Assembly: GCA_964017155.1 (NCBI GenBank)
Contig: OZ024854.1
Coordinates: forward strand, 22,094,869 to 22,158,868
Direction of reading: 5' to 3'
Source: Oasisia sp. SBJ-2009
Lineage: Eukaryota > Annelida > Polychaeta > Sabellida > Siboglinidae
Length of the DNA stretch: 64,000 bases
Of the stretch, positions 20,101 through 29,117 are shown one piece after another. Position numbers and translations under genes: made by a program. How positions within the stretch are numbered: the first letter of the stretch is position 1; each line of letters opens with the position of its first letter. The notes under the pieces are model-generated. The model saw nothing but the letters and a program-made list of their open reading frames with translations. It searched no databases and was not told where the DNA came from.

Positions 20101-23100
20101 AAGTTTGTTAAGGTAAATAAAATACCTAAAATTTGTATAAGTAATAGTAATAAATAATAAAATAAATAAATTAGCTAAAGATAATTATTAAAATAAATGG
20201 TATATTAATAATAAAATAATGAGTGACATTTTGTAAAATTAATGTAAAACATGTAATAAAAGATAATAAATAGATAAAAATAAAATACAAATTAAATAAA
20301 CTGACAAGTGTCTACACTTCATACACAGCCCGGAATAGGTGGGTTTTCAATAGGCTTTTAAAATTCACGAGGCCACAGGTTTTGACACGGACCGGTTGAG
20401 AACGAGGGTGCTGAGTGCCTCCCCGTCCACGTCCTCGGCTATGATGACCAGGGGCTTCCTCTGGGTGTTAGCCAGCTCCAGGGCGGGAATGATGGCCTGG
20501 ACGTTGGAGATCTTCTTCTCGCAGAACAGAACTAGCGCGTCCTGGAACTCGCACTTGGCTCCTGCCAGATGAAACAACAACAGTAATGACACTAGGGATG
20601 GGACGATACATGTTTTTAATTTTCGGTTCGATTTTCGATATTTGACCCACGGTTCGATATATTCACGATACTTTTCACAACCACGCCACCTATCACACAT
20701 TTTTAATTAACAATTTTAAGTGCAGTACAGTGGAACCCCTCATTTAAGACTGCCCCCCAGATCAGAGTGGGGCAGTCTTAAAAGAGGGGTGGTCTCTCAT
20801 GAGGGGTTTGCAACATTCAACACTAGGGGGCGCATACAACGACTAACATCAACACTAGGGGGCGCTTACAACCACTAAGTAGTAAATACACAAAATAAAA
20901 AGGAGAAAATAATAAATGAGACAACATAAAAATTATTTAAAAAACTATATTTATTCTGTTTATTTTATGTGTGACACATTTCAGTATAAGTTTACTTTTG
21001 AATCGTTTTTTTTTAAATAATATCTGATAAAGAGTATCCTCATTTTGAATTGTTTTTTAATAATATTTGATATAAATACTATTCTCAGTTAATTTATTTC
21101 AAATTCAGTCTGAGGGGCTAAAAGTGCTGCCACCTCACGGCGTCTGGGTAATCGCACCGCGGTCGCCATTTTGTTTTTCATTCCAGTGCCGCAAAACGAT
21201 CTTTTACTTTCTGATCTAATCATGAAAACGACCCCCTACAGCCACAAAACCTCCTCTCTAATAACTCATATTACATATACATAATCTAGGTCATAAAATT
21301 AAATCATTTAAATTGCTGTGACGAATAATATTTACAAATCAAAATCTTGCTAAACTAAACTAAAGTCGACATCGCCGGCGACTGTTACGCGAAGGCCGTA
21401 GCCGCGTAGGCGTAGATTTCCGTGGTGTTATGTCAATATTTTATCGCGGTGTCGCTAAATCTGGATTCCGGTTTTATCCTAAACTAACCTAGTACTTAGC
21501 CTAAGTTTCTAAACTGTAATCATACGCAAGTTTCTGAACTTTAATCATACACAATATGGATATTACAGTAATCACAGAGTTACGCGTAACCATCGACGGT
21601 GGCCATCAGTGGTGGCCATGACGTTCGCCATGTACGGAAACACCGATTAGGCGATGACGATGTGCCATTTATCAAAATCGAAAAAACCGCGGTACGCAAA
21701 CTGACGACGGTGCACCGAACCGTGAGCCTTAAAACCGCGAATACCGTGAACCGCGATTAATCGTCCCATCCCTAAATGACACTACTCGTCAAGGTCGCTC
21801 ATGCTTGTCTATTGAAGGTAAATGTAACCTCTTTCCTTAACTTTTTTAAAAATAAAATATAAACTTTACTAAAATTTAATCTTCGTAACTACGATATTTT
21901 TCATATAAAAATATGTTAAAAGGGATAATTTATATAATTAATTTATCTGTTTTGTTACACCTATGTTAGGTAATAACTTATATTTATAACTTTAACTTAC
22001 TTATTCGTGTTAATATAACTATATACAAAGATCCAGCAAAACATACAAACAAATAAATACTAGTATTTACAACTCACCCTTTGCTGCGTTGATGAAATAG
22101 GGTGAAATGTAACCACGGTCAAACTTCATGCCCTCAATAACCTCCAGTTCATCCTTTAGGGTTTTACCCTCCTGCATAAGACAAACACACATGAACAATT
22201 TAACCACACTTCATCGCTGAACAAGTACACCAGAATAGAAACATTATTTTTCTCTTTCAGAATCGATATTCCATGAGATATCAAGTAATGTTGCGCAATG
22301 ACAAGACCAAACACCCATGTTATGGGGTGCTCGGTTGGTGCAAGGGCGTCTATGTAGCACTAAACTGACAACCGCAAATGACACAGTCAATCAAACACGG
22401 GGAGTTGTTAGTGCGAGAGCTCATTGCATAACCCGTTTCAAATTTTTCAAAAAGTTCAATCTAATATCTTATTCTTGCCAAAAATTGATTGGCTTGTAGT
22501 AAGAGAAATGAGTTCTTATAGCGCAGTATCCAGTCCTCAGGATTGCTCAAAGCACTTTAGAGTTTACTCCCTGGCAGACCTGTTCAATCGAACACCATCT
22601 AGATTTTTCTGGGAAGACCCAGTTAATGCACAAAGTCTATTTGAACACAAACATCCATCGCTGTCTAGGTACAAGTTTATCCAGTTATTGTGCACATTCC
22701 ACAAATGGGAATGGCCATAAAATAACACTTACCTTAGCGTAACAATTTTTAAATTCATAAATATAGCGAGAAACAGAAAACTAGTTAAAATGTGTAGATG
22801 TTATTCAGATGTTGCACAATGACAAGACCAAACACCCATGTTATGGGGCGTTCGGTTGGTGCAAGGGCGTCTATATAGCACTAAACTGACAACCGCAAGT
22901 GACACAGCCAGTCAGACACGGGGAGTTGTTAGTGCGATGGGTGCTACGAGGCACTCATTACTAGGTGCTGAACTAGCCTTTCCTCATCTCATCAAACATG
23001 GTAAATGATTAAAAATATCCCAAACTAAGCCGACTTGTCTACTATTTACATGCAAGCATGGCTGCTATCTACTGCATCACTTGATCTTGTAATGCACTAA

Positions 23101-25516
23101 TTTAATATCAAGACTATGTTGCCGTGTTGTACAAAATGCTACCACAATAACTAGCGAGACGCAGAGACTATGTGGGGAGCGGTGGTCACGCGGCAGAGCA
23201 CCGGACTGTCAATCGAAGGGATGGTGGTTCAATCCCACCTACCGCCGTTTCAAAACTTAGGCAATTTCGTTCACCCCACATTTGCCTGTGTCTTTCGGAA
23301 GAGACACTAAAAGCCGGTGGTCCCTTCTATCTGGTGTCAATGCCATGGGAAGTAAAAGATCCCACACGGAGGTAAATGTGTAACCTGCAGTGGACTCACT
23401 AATTTTAGAGAGAAGGACAAGTCCAAATTTGGGGTGTTTGGAGGTAAAATGACCAAAGACTACACCACCCACCTTGACGGTGATGGTCCCGTCCTTGCCC
23501 ACTCGCTTCATCGCCTCAGAGATGATGTCGCCAATCGACTTGTCACCGTTTGCCGAGATTGTTGCCACCTAGAACATGGCATGAGTGTCAGGTTGTCTGA
23601 CATCTGTACAAGTACCCGGGTGTCAGTTTTAGCAATGACAACATTTACTAGTTACTTATTACACTATCACAGAGTTCCCTCCCATGGATTGACAAAGGAA
23701 AACTACTTATATAATCATCTATAATTATCTAAGTTCATTCACAATCAATTCATTGAATTTTACATAAACCTATACGCTATTGTTTTTTTATTAATCATTA
23801 CCCTTGCAGTACTTTTTTCTATAAATATGCATTCAGCACTAATACACTAAGCTAAGTAACTACTGTAGATAATTCTGTCTCGTGGGAAAGTGGACGTGGT
23901 GGTTGGTGGGCACAGTGGCACACTGCTTGTTTTGACGAAGAAATGTGGCCAACTGTAAGACTACAGCAAAAATACTAGTCAATGACAAAAGAAAAACATT
24001 CACAGGATGAATGTGTTTGGAGATCAGGGGGACACCAGTGACAACTCAGGGGGACACCAGTGACAACTCAGGGGGACACCAGTGACAACTCAGGGGGACA
24101 CCAGTGACAACTCGGGGGGACACCAGTGACAACTGTCTCACACACCTGGGCTATCTCCTCTGGGGTGGTCACTTGCTTGGACATGGCCTTGAGTTCTTCT
24201 ATGACGCGGTCAACCGCCACCATGACACCTGCGAAAGGAAAACACCACACCTGTCACGTAACTCAACCCAACCACAGGGTGGTAACTATACCTGTAGATG
24301 TAACCACATCTAAGGCTGGGGGTGGTCATTTACACAATCCTCTGCAGTGTTCAAACAACTACACAGTATACAACACTTTTTACACTGGTGCCAGTCTGTG
24401 GTGACAGCACCTGGCCAGTCAATTGTCCACCTGCAAGTTCTTAAACAAACACACGGCTGCAACAATACAGATACAGAACAGCCTGGTGAAGTCATTACTG
24501 CCTGGCTCTGCTCTGTTACGTAAGAGGAACAAAGACTTCTGTCACATTCCTCTCACTTCTCTTATGTTTAGTACTTTCACAGCTAATGGGTTTTTCAACA
24601 AACATCTTGACTTGTGTAACACCTGTTAACAAAATACTGCCACTTGTGTAAACATCTGAAGGTCGAGATCCAGTCAGGCATTTGGGAAATCATACATGAA
24701 TCATAAAGAAACCGCTCCTAAACCCTTTACTTTATCAAGTATAGAAAATACAACTACAAATTGTCTACATACCTCGTCTGATCTCAATGGGGTTGGCACC
24801 CTTGCTAATTTTCTCAAAGCCCTCCCTCGCAAATGAGCGTGCGAGAATCGTTGCCGCTGTTGTGCCATCTCCCGCCTCCTCATTGGTGTTGTTGGCGACG
24901 TCCTGCACCAGCTTCGCACCAATGTTCTGATACTTGTCCTTCAGCTCGATCGACTTTGCCACCGTCACGCCGTCCTTCGTGATCTTTGGGCTGCCCCAAC
25001 TTTGCTCAATGATCACATTTCGGCCCTGAGACGAGTCAAAACCACACACAAATTCACCAAAACCACACAAAAATTCATCAAATGTATTTTACAGTTTGGA
25101 AGTTGTTTCACTTCAGCCATTTCTCGACACAAAATCGAAGAAGTCTTGAAATGGAGACAATGTGTCAAGGCACAGACTCATAATTAAAACTTCCATCATA
25201 TAACTGATATAAAGAACTAATTATCCACACATGCATTCTCTGACCATTATACATTTCTAGACATATAACGTTATATTCGGTTGATTGATTTGATACCATT
25301 ACGCATCATCAAACTGTTCCTCACCTTGGGCCCCATGGTGACGGCGACAGCGTCCGCGAGGATGTCGACTCCAGCCAACATCTGTAGTCGCGCCTCGCTC
25401 CCAAACTTGATGTCTTTGGCGTAGTAGCGAGACTGGACGGCGGGCACCAGGTTGACCACTGGCCGCAGGAAGCGTTGGGTGACGGCCGCACGAACCACAG
25501 CAGGCAGACGGAACAT
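13640..25516 (-). CDS. HSPD1: Mitochondrial 60-kDa chaperonin HSP60 (GroEL family), complete, 585 aa
   Basis: Group I chaperonin of the mitochondrial matrix: ATP-driven folding of imported proteins with the HSP10 lid. Coding exons (minus strand, 5' to 3'): 25516-25325, 25025-24773, 24228-24146, 23568-23473, 22171-22078, 20561-20393, 19588-19489, 18905-18798, 15839-15702, 15033-14859, 14576-14398 and 13810-13640. All phases agree and the total is 1758 nt. The ATG at 25516 lies seven bases inside an exon whose acceptor is at 25524, so there is an untranslated first exon upstream, as in other animals. Residues 1 to about 32 form an Arg-rich targeting peptide ending near [11 protein letters not shown]. 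The ATP-site motif GDGTT is at about 116-120, the intermediate-domain [14 protein letters not shown] has its catalytic Asp at about 429, GGGTALL is at about 445-451, and the tail from about 562 is GGM repeats ending GGMM. Identity with vertebrate HSP60 is high by eye (for example [24 protein letters not shown]). Many introns carry repeats described separately. Confidence 0.97.
15034..15415 (-). repeat. 48-bp minisatellite whose unit contains the HSP60 exon 3' splice site
   Basis: On the minus strand each unit is about 22 bp of intron end (tttcatgttgtcttgtgtcacag) followed by about 26 bp matching the start of the coding exon (GTCGGAGGGTCGAGTGAGGT). Intact acceptors occur at 15034, 15082, 15130, 15178, 15226, 15274 and 15322, exactly 48 bp apart, with degenerate copies to about 15415. 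The real exon (15033-14859) begins with the same sequence. The unit is 16 codons long and the array is open in the HSP60 frame up to about 15351. Confidence 0.95.
15840..16218 (-). repeat. 43-bp minisatellite whose unit contains the neighbouring HSP60 3' splice site
   Basis: On the minus strand each unit carries the intron end (gttgtgtttgcag) plus the first exon bases (GGCAAGGGT). Acceptors occur at 15840, 15883, 15926, 15969, 16012, 16055, 16098, 16141 and 16184, exactly 43 bp apart (nine copies). The real exon is 15839-15702. Here 43 is not a multiple of three, and a TGA follows GGCAAGGGT in every upstream copy. Confidence 0.95.
16890..17180. repeat. AT-rich microsatellites in an HSP60 intron
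   Basis: (TA)n tracts lie at about 16894-16912, 17035-17100 and 17130-17180, with short gtat interruptions. Confidence 0.9.
17290..18780. other. HSP60 intron, non-coding, with a CpG-rich island-like block
   Basis: From about 17480 to 18100 the sequence is unusually CpG-rich for an intron (for example ggtcggcggccggcggccgt near 17535). The word gccgtagccgcgtag occurs at 17551 and also inside the hAT element near 21394. No reading frame is convincing. It could be a decayed DNA transposon related to that element. Confidence 0.4.
19020..19380 (+). repeat. Unidentified interspersed repeat, copy 1
   Basis: The sequence from 'atcgctgtctatgacaagtt' to 'ggggagttgttagtgcga' matches copy 3 (22655-22945) over its full length, including ggaatggccataaaataaca and tgacaagaccaaacacccatg. 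It lies in the HSP60 intron between the exons at 18905 and 19489, antisense to the gene. Confidence 0.85.
19995..20372 (-). repeat. SINE-like repeat, antisense copy ending in an ATT-rich tail
   Basis: Read on the minus strand, it ends with ggcgctttataaatgttatt followed by (ATT)n (plus 19995-20030). Its body near 20330-20365 resembles 47830-47880 (gaataggtgggttttcaata versus gaataagtgagttttaagga). The sense-oriented version of the same 3' end is at 45220-45295. No ORF. Confidence 0.5.
20593..21774. mobile_element. Non-autonomous hAT-type transposon, 1182 bp, with perfect 8-bp TSD
   Basis: The terminal inverted repeat TAGGGATGGGACGAT is present at both ends (20593 onward, and as reverse complement ending 21774). 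The flanking direct repeat AATGACAC is perfect (20585-20592 and 21775-21782). An 8-bp target duplication is characteristic of hAT elements. No transposase frame is visible. The interior has matching subterminal blocks rich in 'cggttcgat' and 'accgcggta'. At about 20727 there is a second terminal-repeat-like sequence (tacagtggaacccctcattt) that may be a nested pogo/Tigger-like end. The element lies in the HSP60 intron between the exons at 20561 and 22078, 31 bp from the exon boundary. Confidence 0.9.
20820..20865 (+). promoter_or_regulatory. Two CTCF-like motifs 32 bp apart inside the hAT element
   Basis: ACACTAGGGGGCGC occurs at 20820-20833 and again at 20852-20865. Each matches the vertebrate/insect CTCF core CCASYAGRKGGCRC at 13 of 14 positions. 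Binding is inferred from the motif only. Confidence 0.45.
22265..22415 (+). repeat. Unidentified interspersed repeat, copy 2 (partial)
   Basis: Contains tgttgcgcaatgacaagacc through ggggagttgttagtgcgag, nearly identical to the last ~135 bp of copies 1 and 3 but without the upstream part. Same orientation, in the HSP60 intron between the exons at 22171 and 23473. Confidence 0.85.
22655..22945 (+). repeat. Unidentified interspersed repeat, copy 3
   Basis: Full-length partner of copy 1 (19020-19380), only about 240 bp downstream of copy 2. The two full copies share both the upstream segment (ggaatggccataaaataaca) and the terminal segment. Confidence 0.85.
23172..23385 (+). mobile_element. tRNA-derived SINE with a Deu-like central domain
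   Basis: The 5' part is tRNA-like: A-box-like TGGTCACGCGG at 23183-23193 and B-box GGTTCAATCCC at 23226-23236, 33 bp apart. The 3' part (about 23290-23370) contains 'gtctttcggaagagacacta' and 'gtaaaagatccca', which resemble the conserved Deu domain of ancient deuterostome SINEs. It lies antisense to HSP60, about 90 bp from the exon at 23473. Subfamily not determined. Confidence 0.75.
24024..24133. repeat. 22-bp minisatellite adjoining an HSP60 5' splice site
   Basis: Five copies of the 22-bp unit beginning tcagggggacaccagtgaca. The array ends 12 bp from the donor of the exon 24228-24146, on the intron side. Confidence 0.95.
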
Positions 25517-26482
25517 GGCTGCTCTGTAACCAACAGGCAACGTTAATCCCATGTCAACTAAGACTCTCACCAATTAGTTAAACCCTTTCCGCATGCTGTG
25601 AGAACTGTCTGTGTATTGCTACACAAACCGACCTCGTCCATCTTGACTGAAAAAAGGCTGCCTGTTTATGTACATAATACTACATATTATTTGAACTAGA
25701 TAAAAACAATATAAAGTTGATTGATGCACCCACTGCATACACGGCTACCAACTGCATACACAGCATAATGAAATAGCTGTTATTGTTAACCAGCCCCAGA
25801 TGTAGCTATACAGGATGTTATAAGCAGGGATCAAATTTAAAGCTCGCTCACTTGCCTGAGGAAGGTAAAATTTCTGGTGATGAACACTAGTCTGACGGAT
25901 GAGTAGTTATTTACCACTCATTTTGTAAGACAATAATGTGAGCACTTTGAGTTACACACACACACCATTTAATGATAGTTATTTGCTCATTTATGTCTAA
26001 GGGACATATTTCAAGTCAACAAATTCGCATAAAAAGGTCTCATTTTGACAATGTCCACCAAAACTGACGGTTAAATTTATTTATTTTGACCCTTGCATGA
26101 AAGCAGTTCACACCAATATTCAGTTGCTGTTATTCTTTTTTTTTGAAGTCCCGGTTTGAAAATGACAGCATGGGACATGTATTCCTAGTTGTGGCCACTG
26201 GACAAGATATCTATGGTGTGAACTAGACTTGTGGATGTTGTTACAGAACACACAGGTGCAGGTTACCCACAGACCAGATCTCCCAGGACTGTACATGAAC
26301 TGTCAACATTATGCAATTTGTCAATATTGTTTAACAACAGGAGTGCAAGGCAGTGCAAAGTCCAACAGACCCCACTCAGATACACCTGTGTAAATGCATA
26401 GAAAAAGAATATTACCCTTCATGTTGAACATTTCAAAATATCATATATGTAAGAGGATGGGAGCATAATATGTAGGATGCAA

Positions 26483-27225
26483 ATCCAAATCTAACCACCG
26501 GTGTTTACAGCAGCCAGAAACCAAATGAAGTGCTTCCACATTCTGTAGCACAGCTAAACCCCCAGTGTGACATGGACAGTCGCAGCAGGTCGACGCTGTG
26601 CAGCTTGTCTCAGTTGAAATATAAAATAAAAATAACGCTAACCATCGGATTTGGGGTATTTGAAAGTATTTAAATACCTTTTTAAAGTATTTTATGCTCA
26701 AGAATTAAAAGTATTTGTATTTAAATACTTTCCTAAAGTATAAATTTGACTTTTTCAAATACATTGTCAGTATCAAATTTTCTTTAATTGATTAAAAAAC
26801 GGATTACAAAACTTTAATGATGTATTTAGTCAAATATAGCTGGTGACGACTGCAATAAGTAAATAACGCCAGCGATAATATGTTGTCGGTAGGACTCAAT
26901 TCTTTTGACAGAAATATATTCTGAGCATCCAAAGCATAAGGAACGACTAGTTGGTTATTACATGTCTGTGTAATTCACTTGTGGACAGGCTTCCTGGTGT
27001 CATATCTATCACATTAATCTGAATTGGTATACAACATTCGTGTAAAGCTTCAAAGGTTATTAAAAACATCTAAAGTGAAATGTGTAGGAAACACAACAAC
27101 AAAACTCAACCACTGGTGTAACAGCAAGTAAGAACACATGAATTGTTTCCATTTTTATTGCACAGCTAAACCCCCAGTATGACGTGAAGGAGTCGCATCA
27201 GGTCCACGCTGTGCAGGAATTCATC
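26483..27225. repeat. Pair of diverged direct repeats in HSP60 intron 1
   Basis: About 120 bp at 26483-26600 (aaccaccggtgtttacagca ... tcgacgctgtgcag) is repeated at 27100-27222 (aaccactggtgtaacagcaa ... tccacgctgtgcag). The shared core is cacagctaaacccccagt. On the minus strand both begin with a similar LHSVDL-L-RL reading, but stops follow. Not identified; it could be a duplicated relic exon or a transposon fragment. Confidence 0.6.
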
Positions 27226-28559
27226 AAAGAACAAACTGAAAAATGCTAGAATTTGCTTGATGTGTGCCCAAATTTCCTCAAGATATTGAAAAATATACTC
27301 TATAAGTATTACTAGCCACCTACATAAATTATGTCTAGGAGCTTTTGTGCAATGTCGCCAATGAAGGACTTGATGCCTGAACACATGTTTGACAGTTTCA
27401 ATTATCATGCAGTCAGATTCAGACATCTTATAAAATTATTTATAGACATATGCATATTATTATATATATATTATATATATATGCATATTATTATATATAT
27501 ATATATGTGTGTGTGTAACATAAGGTTATTAGACTAATTTGTCTAGGCATATCTGGTTATTCAAACGTCTTTGATGCACGTGTGTCTGGGACTGACCCAC
27601 ACTGCCACTAAAGCCAATCCGATGGCCCAGCAGTTGAATGAGCTAGCCACTAGGGGTCAGAGCACAGTTAGACTTCCTGGTCTAACCCATACGAATGTAG
27701 TACCTTAATAATGGTGTCATTTGAGATTTTGAAAAATTCTTTTTATGTGAAATGAGTACAGTAGGACAGGCATACCAGTAGGTTCAATGCTATGATATAT
27801 CTGCAGTGCAATGACGCATGTTAGGCAGAGTGTAGTTGGCGTAGTGATTTTTAGCCATTTTTTCTTACATGACCCTGCGAATGCAGAAAAGCGTGCTCAG
27901 TTTGGTCAATATTGAGGGGTAGAACACATGCATGCATTTTAAGAGAGCCTGAGATTTGCTTTTTTGACGAAATTTGATCAGCATATCAGTGATATGACTG
28001 CAGTGATTGTGTTAAAATTTAGAATTGTTCTCAGGTCCAGTTTCCTTATAATCTGACAAAACGTTAACATGGCCGCCAATGGGAAAATCAACAGTGCTCT
28101 GTGCCCACTAGTCAGCTAGTGGCGTGCCCTGGCCGCTTGGGTCGGCGACCTTCAATCGCAATAGTAAGCATTACATCATAAAATCGTAGCTTAACAATTT
28201 CACAACACATCTCCACAAAGTGAACATAAGCCTACGATTAATGTATGCACAAATAGCTGCCAAATAGCCGGCTTACAATCACTAAATGCATGTGAAAAAC
28301 CAAAGTTCGTCTAATCCACGTGCTCTTATGCGAAGCGCCATGTCTGATGTCACTGTACTGTTGTTTGTCAGCTGGTACTTGGACTCCGCGTGGCCGTGCC
28401 TTGATCAAGCAAACATTTTCTAAAACGCATACAAAGTGACATATAATAAAGATGGCTTAAACGCTGGTATACTTGCCTGTATTTTATGTTGCTTGATAAT
28501 CAAATGTTTCTAACGGGTGCTTCGCGCCTAGCGCGTCGTCTCAGTCGTACAACAGCAAG

Positions 28560-28584
28560 GAACTCTCGCTTCTAGAAAGGTCGG
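28560..28584. promoter_or_regulatory. Candidate heat-shock element
   Basis: GGAACTCTCGCTTCTAGAAA followed by GGTC: alternating 5-bp units with perfect GAA, TTC and GAA boxes and a near-match GTC. This fits a gapped HSF site in the HSP60/HSP10 intergenic region. Confidence 0.5.
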
Positions 28585-29067
28585 GGCGTTTTACTTCAGG
28601 CCGGGCTGTCAGGCCCTGGACTGAGCATAATATAAACAAAAATTAAATAGAGATTATTTATGTCGAACGGAAATATGTTAATTGTATTTAATCGTTGCTA
28701 TGTTAACATAAAGTACAAATGAATTAACACCTGATTAAGATATATAAATATCTAATATGTTTAAGTATAAACATTTACTTAATATTAAAGTGCACTCGTC
28801 AATGCAGGTTACAGGGCACTGAACACGCCGGTTTTCATAGGTTTTCTGATGCAACTTTGCTATTTTGGCGAATGCAAGTAAAATTATATAAAATAAATTA
28901 TGCATTTCACTCTAACTAATAAATATATAAGTAGTAAGTATGGAGTAACTATCATAAATTGATATATTTTAAGCAGCGATCCATTATACTCTTTCAAAAT
29001 CAGGGTAAATTCTCCTCACATTGCACGTGCGCGCATGCTCTGCCCTCTATGACCGGACATGTGGTTC

Positions 29068-29085
29068 TTTCTTTCTAGAAGGCTA
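29068..29085. promoter_or_regulatory. Second candidate heat-shock element
   Basis: TTCTTTCTTTCTAGAAGG contains the core TTCTAGAA 30-40 bp upstream of the HSP10 ATG. Only two perfect units are present. Confidence 0.4.
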
Positions 29086-29117
29086 CCAAAGGTTGATAGC
29101 AACTCGACACATTAAAA

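Larger units (their letters stand above)
28300..29117. promoter_or_regulatory. Probable bidirectional promoter region of HSP60 and HSP10
   Basis: It lies between the inferred untranslated first exon of HSP60 (minus) and the HSP10 start codon (plus, 29118). CpG-rich sub-blocks at 28500-28620 and 29025-29065 contrast with the AT-rich flanks. Two heat-shock-element-like palindromes are present (listed separately). The head-to-head arrangement of these two genes sharing a promoter is known in vertebrates. Transcription start sites were not located. Confidence 0.6.

Noticed and set aside
20727..20800. Nested pogo/Tigger-like terminal repeat (tacagtggaacccctcattt)
   Set aside because: Only one end is visible inside the hAT element; without a partner end I do not call a separate element.
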